Below are positions 15,793 through 24,138 of a stretch of DNA of 46,435 nt, one piece after another. Numbering within the stretch: the stretch's first letter is position 1; each line of letters opens with the position of its first letter. The notes under the pieces are model-generated. The model saw only the letters and a program-made list of their open reading frames with translations, had not been told where the DNA came from and did no database searches. Source of the DNA: Muribaculaceae bacterium (GTDB lineage Bacteria; Bacteroidota; Bacteroidia; Bacteroidales; Muribaculaceae). The position numbers were made by a program, and so were the translations under genes. The stretch is taken from contig VSPO01000010.1 in NCBI GenBank assembly GCA_009775375.1, positions 1-46,435 on the forward strand, in the 5' to 3' direction.

Positions 15793-17274
15793 ATGAAACT
15801 GAATATCGCCTACATCCTGCCCCCCGCGATCCTCGCGGCATCCGCTGCGACGGCCCTCGCCGCCGACATCAAGACCGACGGTCTCTCGCTCCATCGCAAC
15901 GGCAACTCGCTCGACGTCAAGACCGAGATCGTGCTCGACGACCTGCGACTCAAAAACAACCATCAGATCTACATCACCCCCGTCATCTCCGACGACAAGG
16001 GGAACGCGACGACGCTGCCCGCCGTGCTCGTCAACGGCCGCAACATGCAGATCGCCATCGAACGCAACATACTGAAGGAGACCACGGACCGCCATCCGGA
16101 CGTGGCCTACTCCGTGCGCCGCCACAACGGCAAGCCGCAGGCCGTCAGCTATACGGCCTCCGTGCCCCTGCTCCCCTGGATGATCAAGCCCGGGGCGCAG
16201 ATCTCCTTCCCCGTTGACTCCTGCGGCTGCGGCGTGGACCTCGGCTCCGCCCCCGCCACGGGCACGCCCCTCAACCTCAACCCCGCCGGGGAGATGAAGC
16301 GCGTCTACATCACCCCCTCCGTCACGGAGCTTCCCGTGGCCGTACATGAAGGGAAGGCAAGGGTGCAATTCGAGGTGGACCGCACCGTGCTCCACGACGC
16401 CCCCTACCGCACACGCAACGGCCAGCTCATCGACAACCGCAAGGAGCTTCAGATCATCGACGACTCCATCCGCTACTCGCTGACCGACCCCAACGTGGAG
16501 ATCGCCGCCGTCGACATCGTCGGCTACGCCTCCCCGGAATCACCTTATCTCCACAACGAGGAGTTGGCCACGGGCCGTTCGCGCGCCCTGGCTGAATACG
16601 TGGCCAACCGTCACCACCTACCCCGCGAGGCCGCCCACTACGACGCCGTGCCGGAGAACTGGGGAGAATTCCGCGAAATCGTAGCCACCAGCAACGAGAT
16701 CTCCCCCGAGCAACGCAAAGACCTCTTGGCCCTTATCGACGCTCCCGCCTACGGCCCGAAGGACTACGACGAGAAGGAGAAGACCCTCAAGACCGACCCG
16801 CGATTCGCGAAGCTCTACCGCAGTCTGATCCTGCCGAAGTGGTTTCCAGTGCTCCGCGCCACGAAATTCCAGATCAAGACCCGTCTGAAACCGCTCGCCG
16901 ACGAAAAACTCGCCGAAGTAATACTCCAGACTCCCGAGAAGATGTCGCTCAACCAGATGTTCCGCGTGGCGCGACTCTATCCCGAAGGCAGCGAGGAATT
17001 CAACAAGACGATACAGACAGCACTTGCCAGCTACCCCGACGACCCGGTTGCCAACCTCAACGCGGCTATCAGCGTGCTCAACAAGGAGGAGCTTACGGAC
17101 GCCGACAAGGCCCTCGCTGCGAAATATCTCGCGAAGGCCGGCACGTCGCCCGAAGCCGAGAACGCCAGGGGTATACTTGCCACATACAATGGTGACTTCG
17201 CCGCCGCCCGCGCCCACTTCGAGAAGGCCGCGCCGTTGCCGGAAGCCACCCGCAACCTCCGCCTCCTGGACTGA
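15793..17274 (+). CDS. DUF3868 protein with OmpA-like segment, fimbrial locus
   Basis: A 493-residue exported protein with signal peptide about 1-23 (AATALA-AD). The N-terminal part (IKTDGLSLHRNGNSLDVKTE and on) matches the DUF3868 type seen in Bacteroidales fimbrial loci. A central segment near residues 235-270 (VDIVGYASPESP, then NEELATGRSRALAEYV) resembles OmpA-like peptidoglycan-binding motifs. The C-terminus is helical and repeat-like (ASYPDDPVANLNAAI, ARGILATYNGDFAAARAHFE), resembling TPR units. A plausible role is a periplasmic link between cell wall and fimbrial machinery; this is inference. ATG 15793 is chosen because it starts the signal peptide; the in-frame TTG at 15784 is less likely. 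It is followed by a 134-bp gap holding the second 25-bp box. Confidence 0.8.
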   Translation: MKLNIAYILPPAILAASAATALAADIKTDGLSLHRNGNSLDVKTEIVLDDLRLKNNHQIYITPVISDDKGNATTLPAVLVNGRNMQIAIERNILKETTDRHPDVAYSVRRHNGKPQAVSYTASVPLLPWMIKPGAQISFPVDSCGCGVDLGSAPATGTPLNLNPAGEMKRVYITPSVTELPVAVHEGKARVQFEVDRTVLHDAPYRTRNGQLIDNRKELQIIDDSIRYSLTDPNVEIAAVDIVGYASPESPYLHNEELATGRSRALAEYVANRHHLPREAAHYDAVPENWGEFREIVATSNEISPEQRKDLLALIDAPAYGPKDYDEKEKTLKTDPRFAKLYRSLILPKWFPVLRATKFQIKTRLKPLADEKLAEVILQTPEKMSLNQMFRVARLYPEGSEEFNKTIQTALASYPDDPVANLNAAISVLNKEELTDADKALAAKYLAKAGTSPEAENARGILATYNGDFAAARAHFEKAAPLPEATRNLRLLD

Positions 17275-17365
17275 CCTCCGGGAGCAGACGATGGAGCCGG
17301 GTCACTGGTAAATCTTGCGCTTTAAGCCCGGCAAAGCCATCCGAACAACAATAAAGAATATAAAC

Positions 17366-17390
17366 AACGTACACACATTTGAAAATCAAT
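17366..17390 (+). repeat. 25-bp direct repeat box, copy 2
   Basis: Identical to copy 1 (15058-15082) at 24 of 25 positions. It ends 18 nt before the pilin ATG. The two copies flank DUF3575-DUF3868 exactly, 2308 bp start to start. Confidence 0.85.
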
Positions 17391-17408
17391 TTAAATAAGC
17401 AGTAACAT

Positions 17409-19307
17409 ATGAAAGATTTCAAAAACTACCTCGCATTAGGTGTGCTCAGTCTCTTCCTGTCCGCCTGCACCAGCGACAACATCCCCGACAATTCGGGGCA
17501 AATCACGTTTGAGGGAGACGGCTATCTTGCCATCGACATCAAATTGCCAACCCAGTCCGGCACAACCAGAGCTAATGACATCTATGACGATGGTCTCGTA
17601 CAGGAATATGACGTAAAAGACGGGTGCCTCCTAATCTTCAAAGGCACTGATGAAATGACCGCAGAATTTCAGGCAGCATATCAGCTTCCCTCTTTTAACG
17701 GCAACAACGAAGATTCAGGTACTGTCAACGACAACATCACAACTTCCTACAAAAAGGCCGTGAAAGTTGAGGATATTTCTCTGACTGATACAGAAAATTT
17801 GTATGGACTTGTGATGCTAAATTACCAGAACGTTGCAACTGTTGCTGACAAGAAAGTCACCATCAACGGGGCGGATTTCACAGGCACTTATAGTGCGTTC
17901 ATCAATAAAGTCCTTGAATCAACCAAAGATGCCAGTACGGGAAGCGAATTTGCAGAAGGGAATTTCTATACCAAGGATTCAAATGGAGTAAAATCCTATT
18001 TCTTCATGTCAAATGCGCCTATTACAAGCCGTCCCGGTGGAGCAACCCAAGTAACTGCAGGCAATGACAATGCCGGTGTGACGACTTTGGTTAATCTCAC
18101 CGGCAAGCTTTACGAATCAGAACTGGAAGCTATGAATAAAGAATCCACTTCTGTATATGTAGAGAGAGGTGTAGCCAAAGTCACTGTCAGCACCAGTGAT
18201 AATGTAAAACAGATAGGCGAGGGAGAGACTCCTATTGCTAAAATTCAAGTAATCGATTATTACCTCGCCAATGAGAGCAAATCAACTTTCATCACGAGGA
18301 ACATGGGGACAGCAACTCTCGGCAATTTCCCTTCCTACATGGAGTATGCCGCTGCAGCAGTAACCGTTAAGCCATACCGCTTTGTTGGCGACACACAACT
18401 TGGCACTACGACACTTCCACCTGTGGCTAATCTTTTCCGTACATATTGGTGTATCGATCCTGAATACAACAAGGTCAAGACATATAATGATCCTGAAAAC
18501 CCAACCACCACATCTATGGGTAATCCGACATACTGTTTTGAGAACACATTCAATGTTCAGAATCAGACATATCAGAATACCACCCGCGTCGTACTAAAGG
18601 CAACTCTTACAAAGAATGACTCTGATAAGGCTGTGACATTCTATACAGTCAACAACGACGAATACAATCTTTACACTAAATTGGAAGATGCGCAGTCTTT
18701 TGCCATCAACAGGATACTCAACAATGCTTCTATCGTAACTATCATAAACAATGCACTAAAACCGGGACAATCGGTAAGTATTGCAGAATGGGTAAATGTA
18801 GAATTTGGCAAGAAGGACAGTAATGGACATATTAAAGTTGAAAGTGTGTCCTTCAAAGAAAACGTTCCGACAGGTGAAGGCGCTCCTTTTAAGTCTCAAC
18901 CGGTATTTGCAGATGAAGCACAAAAGAATAGCATCATAAATGATGCCAATGCCGCATATGTAATTGCCGAATATACTAATGGCGAATCTTACTATGACCT
19001 TCGCGTTAAGCATTTTGGCGACGACTTGACTCCCTTGTCAGCTGGCGAGAATGAAAACGTTACAACAGTTGCAGCCGCTTATGGCACAGGTGAGACAGCT
19101 GAGAAGAACTATCTTGGTCGCTATGGCATGGTTCGCAACAACTGGTATGACCTTAGAGTAAACAAGATTCTCAAGCTCGGCACTCCCGTTCCGCCTGATG
19201 CAAATACTGAGACTCCCGATGACAACCAGTCCAAGCAGAAATGGGTGGCATTCACAGTAAATGTCCTCTCATGGGCTAAACGTACACATGATTACGAGAT
19301 AAAGTAA
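17409..19307 (+). CDS. Mfa1/FimA-type major fimbrial subunit (type V pilin)
   Basis: A 632-residue lipoprotein pilin. The signal peptide ends in the lipobox LSAC with Cys20. The first beta-strand region is followed by TQSGTTRAND with Arg54, matching the position where P. gingivalis FimA/Mfa1 precursors are cut to free the acceptor groove. The C-terminus GRYGMVRNNWYDLRVNKI, then VLSWAKRTHDYEIK, is the hallmark of this family, where the last strands serve as donor. In the family, subunits reach the surface as lipoproteins, are trimmed and polymerise by strand exchange. The base composition is more AT-rich than the flanking housekeeping genes, as expected for a diversifying surface antigen. The hairpin at 19338 follows the gene. 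Confidence 0.9.
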   Translation: MKDFKNYLALGVLSLFLSACTSDNIPDNSGQITFEGDGYLAIDIKLPTQSGTTRANDIYDDGLVQEYDVKDGCLLIFKGTDEMTAEFQAAYQLPSFNGNNEDSGTVNDNITTSYKKAVKVEDISLTDTENLYGLVMLNYQNVATVADKKVTINGADFTGTYSAFINKVLESTKDASTGSEFAEGNFYTKDSNGVKSYFFMSNAPITSRPGGATQVTAGNDNAGVTTLVNLTGKLYESELEAMNKESTSVYVERGVAKVTVSTSDNVKQIGEGETPIAKIQVIDYYLANESKSTFITRNMGTATLGNFPSYMEYAAAAVTVKPYRFVGDTQLGTTTLPPVANLFRTYWCIDPEYNKVKTYNDPENPTTTSMGNPTYCFENTFNVQNQTYQNTTRVVLKATLTKNDSDKAVTFYTVNNDEYNLYTKLEDAQSFAINRILNNASIVTIINNALKPGQSVSIAEWVNVEFGKKDSNGHIKVESVSFKENVPTGEGAPFKSQPVFADEAQKNSIINDANAAYVIAEYTNGESYYDLRVKHFGDDLTPLSAGENENVTTVAAAYGTGETAEKNYLGRYGMVRNNWYDLRVNKILKLGTPVPPDANTETPDDNQSKQKWVAFTVNVLSWAKRTHDYEIK

Positions 19308-19337
19308 TCCGACAATAATCATCAATCCTAATTAATC

Positions 19338-19381
19338 AAGCCGGGGATTATGCCGCCGCTTGACGGCATAATCCCCGGCTT
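19338..19381 (+). terminator. 18-bp perfect hairpin after the pilin gene, likely partial terminator
   Basis: The arm starting AAGCCGGGGATTATGCCG (19338-19355) is perfectly complementary to 19364-19381, with an 8-nt loop. No T-tract follows (only TTCTCCCC), so it should attenuate rather than stop transcription, or protect the pilin mRNA 3' end. Either way it could raise pilin over the accessory subunits. Confidence 0.75.
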
Positions 19382-19440
19382 CTCCCCTCAAATTCATTAC
19401 GAATCTCTCAATGAATCCGACAGAATCCGTAAAACCTATG

Positions 19441-20634
19441 ATGCGATTTTTTAAGAAATACACCGCAGCCATCTTGGCGCCAATTTTATTCTTCTCTTCA
19501 TGCACTATGATGAGAGAAGACCTACCGGACTGTCCATATGGATTATATGTCAAGTTCTCATACGATTACAATATCCAACGGGCTGACATGTTTAAAGACC
19601 ATGTCGGTCATATCTGTCTCAACGTTTATGATGAAAGCGGGAAGAAAGTAGCCCAAAGAATCATAACCAACAACGGGACAGAGAATCCGCTCGGTGCCTA
19701 TGGGTTTACCGTATATTTTCCCAACGAAGAGCTGAAACCCGGCCACAGCTATCGCCTGCAAGCCGTCGGTATGCAAAAAGACTGGGACACAGCCCTCTCC
19801 CTACCAGGAGCGAAATACAGACGCTCTGATGACGGCAACATCGCCGACCACCACATAAAACTCGACCACAAACAGCCTGAGACGGATCTGGATTGTGGCC
19901 ACAACCACGTTGACAACTCCGCTCCCCTCGACACACTTTGGCACACCTTGAAAGTCACGTCGACGCTTCCGCTCGACAAACTCGAAGATCCCGGTGTGCA
20001 CCCAACCCGAAAACCATATTCGATCTATCCCATCGAGGAACAACTCGTAAGGGTAGACCCCGAAAAATATACATTCGCCACAGTATCACTTATCCGAGAT
20101 ACGAAACATCTTAACATTACCCTCCGTCAAATCGACGACCCTGCCAACATCAGGCATGACGATTTTGAAGTATTCATCGTTGACGATAATACGCATCTCG
20201 ACACTAACAATGAAATCGTGAAAGAGGCTCCTGTACATTACAACCCTTATGCCTCATGGACCACAAGATTCCTTTCCGACGGCACTGTGGATGTTGAAAC
20301 AGAGGCTACAACCGAGGAGGTGATGCAACGCACTGCCCACTACGACCTTATGTTCAACCGCGTGATGTATCCTGAAAAAGGGAAAGAGGGAGGAAGACTG
20401 CTAATCAAGAACAAGACAAACGGAAAGACCGTAGCCGACATATCCCTTCCCCATATCCTTGCGGAAGGACACACGGCATATGAGATGTATAACTATGGGC
20501 ATCAGGAATATCTCGACCGCGAACATGACTATCGCCTCGACTTTCTTCTTAAAGGCGACACATGGTCGAGCGTATATGTTGTGATCAACGTGCTGAGTTG
20601 GAATGTTAGAATTGACAACATCGAAATAAAATAA
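19441..20634 (+). CDS. FimB/Mfa2-family fimbrial anchor subunit
   Basis: A 397-residue lipoprotein with signal MRFFKKYTAAILAPILFFSS and Cys21. After it comes DCPYGLYVKFSYDYNIQRAD, the signature of FimB/Mfa2 anchors, and the C-terminus ends VINVLSWNVRIDNIEIK. Anchors sit at the fimbrial base, keep their lipid and limit fimbrial length. Consistent with this, the Thr-Arg-Ala maturation motif found in the other three fimbrillin-like proteins here is absent. In-frame ATGs at 19411, 19438 and 19441 are all possible; I chose 19441 because it gives a compact signal peptide. It follows the pilin hairpin and precedes the next subunit by 14 bp. Confidence 0.9.
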   Translation: MRFFKKYTAAILAPILFFSSCTMMREDLPDCPYGLYVKFSYDYNIQRADMFKDHVGHICLNVYDESGKKVAQRIITNNGTENPLGAYGFTVYFPNEELKPGHSYRLQAVGMQKDWDTALSLPGAKYRRSDDGNIADHHIKLDHKQPETDLDCGHNHVDNSAPLDTLWHTLKVTSTLPLDKLEDPGVHPTRKPYSIYPIEEQLVRVDPEKYTFATVSLIRDTKHLNITLRQIDDPANIRHDDFEVFIVDDNTHLDTNNEIVKEAPVHYNPYASWTTRFLSDGTVDVETEATTEEVMQRTAHYDLMFNRVMYPEKGKEGGRLLIKNKTNGKTVADISLPHILAEGHTAYEMYNYGHQEYLDREHDYRLDFLLKGDTWSSVYVVINVLSWNVRIDNIEIK

Positions 20635-20648
20635 AAAATCCCAAACCC

Positions 20649-22379
20649 GTGAAATCGAGTTTCATTAAAATATTATCCCTCATGGCCTCATGCTTTTGGC
20701 TGACCATAGCCGGAAGTTGCTCTCCCGAGAAGGAGGCTTCTCCCGACCCGCAGCCGGAAGAGGGCGCATATTATCTCGCTTTGATGCTCTCCACCTCGCA
20801 GACCATGACAAGAGCATCCGAACCCTCGGAACAACCTGAGGGAAGGCTTCCATCTTTGTCAGAAATGGAGGACAAGATCGACAACCTGACCCTTTTCCTC
20901 ATTGACGCCACAGGGGATAACGCTCTGACAACTACAAATAATCTTGAACTAAGCGGGAAAGATTTGAAATTCGAGAAAGCATTATACGTAGATTTCAATA
21001 ATCCCAATCCCGATTTTATAATAGACCCTCAGGGGACTGACATACCATCAGGCTATGACAATGCCATCTTGATTAAACTGCCACCCAATACTGAGCTTAA
21101 GGACGGACAATATGCAATGGCAGCAGTTGCCAATATGGGAGACCAAACGGCAATTAAATCACTGTACGAACTGAGGAAGCTCATTGTTGATAAAATCTGG
21201 GAAAACGCAACTGCCGACCAAAAGCCGGTTGCCCGCACTAATTTTGCCATGTCATCGTATGATGAAAATGGAGGCGTGTTGTCACGCGTATATGGATTTG
21301 CAACATATCCCGGCACGAGATACAGTCCTTTCAAAGGTTCATGCAATCTTATGCGTCTTGCCGCGAGAATAGACCTTGGATGCTCTGAGATTGGCGCTGA
21401 CGGAACAATTCCTCAGTATGGAGCCATCACGGCTGACAATGAAATAGCATATAATGTAACCGACGGCACTGAAACTTCAGGCATCGTCTACGTTAATGCC
21501 GTGGAATTGGTCAATTCTATGTCGAAGCCATCCTATGCCCTGCGACACTCAAAATCGGCAACTGAGATTAGCGACCCAATTGATGAGACAAATTGGTTTG
21601 AAAATCTTGATTGCGGAGGTCTTTTGAAGAAAGAGGGAAATAACGAACTTGCTTACATAATCGATCCCAACTTCCTACTGAAAAACAAAGAGGAAGCCGA
21701 CTCAAAGCGTGAGGATTGGTTTGGAGACTCAAGGCCGGAGAAGATAAAAGCCGATGTAGTAGGCAGCATCGATCGTTTTAATGAAAACAGAAACGCACTG
21801 ATAAACCAATTCATAATGTCGGATGCCGACCAAGCCGATAAAAACAAGGGGTTCACAAAGACCCTTACCATCGGCTATGTCAATGAGAATACTTTCTACA
21901 ACGAAAAAGGGATTGATCCGATGAAATTTGCGACAGGACTTATCTTTAGGGCAAAGTTCGTGCCATCGAAAGTTTACTCAGCTGTTGATGAAAACAATAA
22001 GCCAACTTCCCTAAACGGCAAATATTCCAAGGGGAATTCATTCTGGAGAGTTAAAGCTACCGTAGAAACTAAAGAAGCAATAACATACTTCGACAATGAG
22101 GAGGCAGCAAAATCATTTGCGACAGCTCAAAACGGAGAATTGATAGCCTATCCCGGAGGTATTGCTTATTACAATATATGGATCCGACATGCTGAAGAAA
22201 TTAAAGGCAAGAATGACTATGTTTTGCAATATGGCATAGTCAGAAATAACGTATATCGGATCTTGCTTAAAATCAAAGGATCAGGGAGTCCCAAACCTTT
22301 TGAAATCCCGACGGAGACATCCTGGGAGGTATATACGAAGCCTTGGAATTTGAGGGTGCAACCGGAAATCATTATGTGA
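20649..22379 (+). CDS. fimbrillin-like lipoprotein, minor/tip subunit 1
   Basis: A 576-residue lipoprotein starting at GTG 20649. This gives a full signal peptide with lipobox IAGSC (Cys24); the downstream ATG at 20682 would remove its basic start. The mature N-terminus contains TMTRASE with Arg55, the same Thr-Arg-Ala site seen in the pilin. The C-terminal region holds QYGIVRNNVYRILLKIKG, the Mfa/Fim fimbrillin motif. By position (after the anchor) and size it resembles the FimC/Mfa3 accessory subunits. The gene is AT-rich relative to the flanking chromosome. Which accessory subunit it corresponds to is not decidable from sequence alone. Confidence 0.8.
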   Translation: MKSSFIKILSLMASCFWLTIAGSCSPEKEASPDPQPEEGAYYLALMLSTSQTMTRASEPSEQPEGRLPSLSEMEDKIDNLTLFLIDATGDNALTTTNNLELSGKDLKFEKALYVDFNNPNPDFIIDPQGTDIPSGYDNAILIKLPPNTELKDGQYAMAAVANMGDQTAIKSLYELRKLIVDKIWENATADQKPVARTNFAMSSYDENGGVLSRVYGFATYPGTRYSPFKGSCNLMRLAARIDLGCSEIGADGTIPQYGAITADNEIAYNVTDGTETSGIVYVNAVELVNSMSKPSYALRHSKSATEISDPIDETNWFENLDCGGLLKKEGNNELAYIIDPNFLLKNKEEADSKREDWFGDSRPEKIKADVVGSIDRFNENRNALINQFIMSDADQADKNKGFTKTLTIGYVNENTFYNEKGIDPMKFATGLIFRAKFVPSKVYSAVDENNKPTSLNGKYSKGNSFWRVKATVETKEAITYFDNEEAAKSFATAQNGELIAYPGGIAYYNIWIRHAEEIKGKNDYVLQYGIVRNNVYRILLKIKGSGSPKPFEIPTETSWEVYTKPWNLRVQPEIIM

Positions 22380-22415
22380 TGCATGATTCATGATGCACGA
22401 TGATTGATGATAAAT

Positions 22416-22427
22416 GCTAATATTAGC
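22416..22427 (+). other. small palindrome between two fimbrillin genes
   Basis: GCTAATATTAGC, a perfect 12-bp palindrome with partial AATGC/GCATT extension. It lies in a 78-bp gap that begins with reiterated TGATG/CATGA motifs (22379-22412). It may be an intercistronic mRNA hairpin. Weak support for a function. Confidence 0.35.
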
Positions 22428-22457
22428 GCATTATTTGAATGGATAATTACTTTCTTT

Positions 22458-24041
22458 ATGAATAGATTTTTCAAAATATATCTTCTTTTGGCGGCTTCGT
22501 TGGCCACCTTGCTGACGTCGTGCGTTGCCGACGACCCCTCGTCGGGCGGCGATGCCGCGTCCGGCGCGTTCACCATCTCCACACGCGCCCTCTCCTCCCC
22601 GACCTCGACAAGAGCCACAGTTACGGGATATGGCGAGACAGATGCATTACGTCCTCAGGAGCGCATCAACAACTATTCCATCATTTTCATTAAGAAAGAA
22701 AGCAAAAGCTCGAATTCCGGCGTAATCCAGGAAATTATCCAAGGAACCGTTACGGCGGATAATGTGAACAAAGACGAAAAGTATGCATTCACTCCAACCA
22801 AGCTGACCGGAACTTCCTACTATGATATCGTGGCCCTTGCAAACGTACACCTTGATTCCATCAACGAGTTGCTAAAATACGGCTATCTGACAGGAGGACA
22901 AGAGCCAACGGATGTGGCAATTCCAGAAAATCATGTGCAGTTAAAGCAAGATGAAAAAATCTCTGATATCAGCGTGCTTCTGAACAGCATTTCTAACTAT
23001 TCATCGCTTTGCCCCGAAATGAAAGAGAGCACCGGAAATACATTCTCCGCCTCCAAATATATGCCAATGTCCGGCTACCGTCAGGATGTCAGCATCACCG
23101 AAAACAAGGAGGAAACTTACAACAATGATGGCCATGGACGCAATAGAATTGAGGTAATCAGGATGTTTGCCAAGGTGGAGATAATGATAAAGAATTCCAC
23201 TGACAAATCTCTTAAAATCCAATCCGTAAAATTTTCCAAACTCAACAATTGTGATCTCAAATTATTTCCCAACTATGGAATTTTAGGAGAGAAAATGAGT
23301 TCTGACAAGATTTCGGACTTTGAAAAATATCTTGGAGGAGATTATATTGTAGATGGGATGATGGACTGGCATCCAGGAGGCGACAACTGGGCAACCCTAA
23401 CAGCCGGAGAAACAAAGAAAGCCATTTTCTATACTCAGGATTCTTCCGCACGGCTTGCTCATGAGTCCGGTCGATTCATGGTCACAGTGGAGATTGAAAT
23501 CGGAGAGGGCGATGACAAGAAAACTATAATTCATTATGCACCGACGGAGGAGCTGGGATGGATTCAGAGGAATGATCATGTCGTGATACCGATTTCGCTG
23601 ACGGATTTGGTGGTGGATTGGACGGTGACGTTCTATCCTCCTATCGGCGGTTATCCGGCCATCGTGGAGACTGACGACGATTTCAACTTCCGTTGCATCT
23701 TCGGTACGCAAGGGGAATTCGCGATTCGTCCGATAATCCGCAATGCCGACGGCAAGACGATTGACGGAGCCACGTTCACCGTCACGGACAGCCACGGCAA
23801 TGACGGCAGCAATGGCAAGGAATTAAAGCCGAAGCCGAAGACCGAGGACTCTCCATCAATCTTCACAAAATATCCGCGTCGCAGCGGCAATGAGTTCGTA
23901 GGCAGGCTCAACACCAACGAAGGCACCGACGTCTTCCCCCTGACCGTCAATGTAACCTACAAAGACGCAACCGGCAAGGAAAAGACAGAAATCCGTTCCC
24001 GCAACATCTACATAACGAGGAATAACAACCTAAAACAGTAA
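22458..24041 (+). CDS. fimbrillin-like lipoprotein, minor/tip subunit 2
   Basis: A 527-residue lipoprotein: MNRFFKIYLLLAASLATLLT then SC with Cys22. ATG 22458 is chosen because it starts the signal peptide; an in-frame TTG at 22404 would add a non-signal segment across the palindrome. Two Thr-Arg-Ala sites follow (Arg43 and Arg52). The central part (GHGRNRIEVIRMFAKVEIMI) resembles the R-x-x-A-K-V-x-V region common in fimbrillin-like proteins. Later segments (DWTVTFYPPIGGYPAIVETD and on) look like Ig-type beta domains. It lacks the VRNN-Y-x-I C-terminal motif of subunit 1, so it may be a tip or capping protein. That assignment is inference from gene order. Confidence 0.7.
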   Translation: MNRFFKIYLLLAASLATLLTSCVADDPSSGGDAASGAFTISTRALSSPTSTRATVTGYGETDALRPQERINNYSIIFIKKESKSSNSGVIQEIIQGTVTADNVNKDEKYAFTPTKLTGTSYYDIVALANVHLDSINELLKYGYLTGGQEPTDVAIPENHVQLKQDEKISDISVLLNSISNYSSLCPEMKESTGNTFSASKYMPMSGYRQDVSITENKEETYNNDGHGRNRIEVIRMFAKVEIMIKNSTDKSLKIQSVKFSKLNNCDLKLFPNYGILGEKMSSDKISDFEKYLGGDYIVDGMMDWHPGGDNWATLTAGETKKAIFYTQDSSARLAHESGRFMVTVEIEIGEGDDKKTIIHYAPTEELGWIQRNDHVVIPISLTDLVVDWTVTFYPPIGGYPAIVETDDDFNFRCIFGTQGEFAIRPIIRNADGKTIDGATFTVTDSHGNDGSNGKELKPKPKTEDSPSIFTKYPRRSGNEFVGRLNTNEGTDVFPLTVNVTYKDATGKEKTEIRSRNIYITRNNNLKQ

Positions 24042-24067
24042 CCACCGGACCGCAGAACCCGTAATGG

Positions 24068-24120
24068 CCCCTCTCTACTCTCCTCATTTTCCTCTCCACT
24101 CTCCCCTCTCCGCTTACTTT
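24068..24120 (+). other. 53-nt pyrimidine-rich tract before the giant adhesin gene
   Basis: 48 of 53 bases on the plus strand are C or T, with reiterated CTCTCC motifs. It lies in the 97-bp gap between the last fimbrillin gene and the adhesin start, with no recognisable promoter box. Such homopurine/homopyrimidine tracts can adopt triplex structure and are prone to slippage; here a function is only a guess. Confidence 0.6.
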
Positions 24121-24138
24121 CGCAAACCTTATACACCA

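Noticed and set aside
15058..17390. Invertible promoter of the Bacteroides phase-variation type
   Set aside because: The 25-bp repeats are direct, not inverted, and no invertase gene is in the window. Inversion is not possible between these copies.
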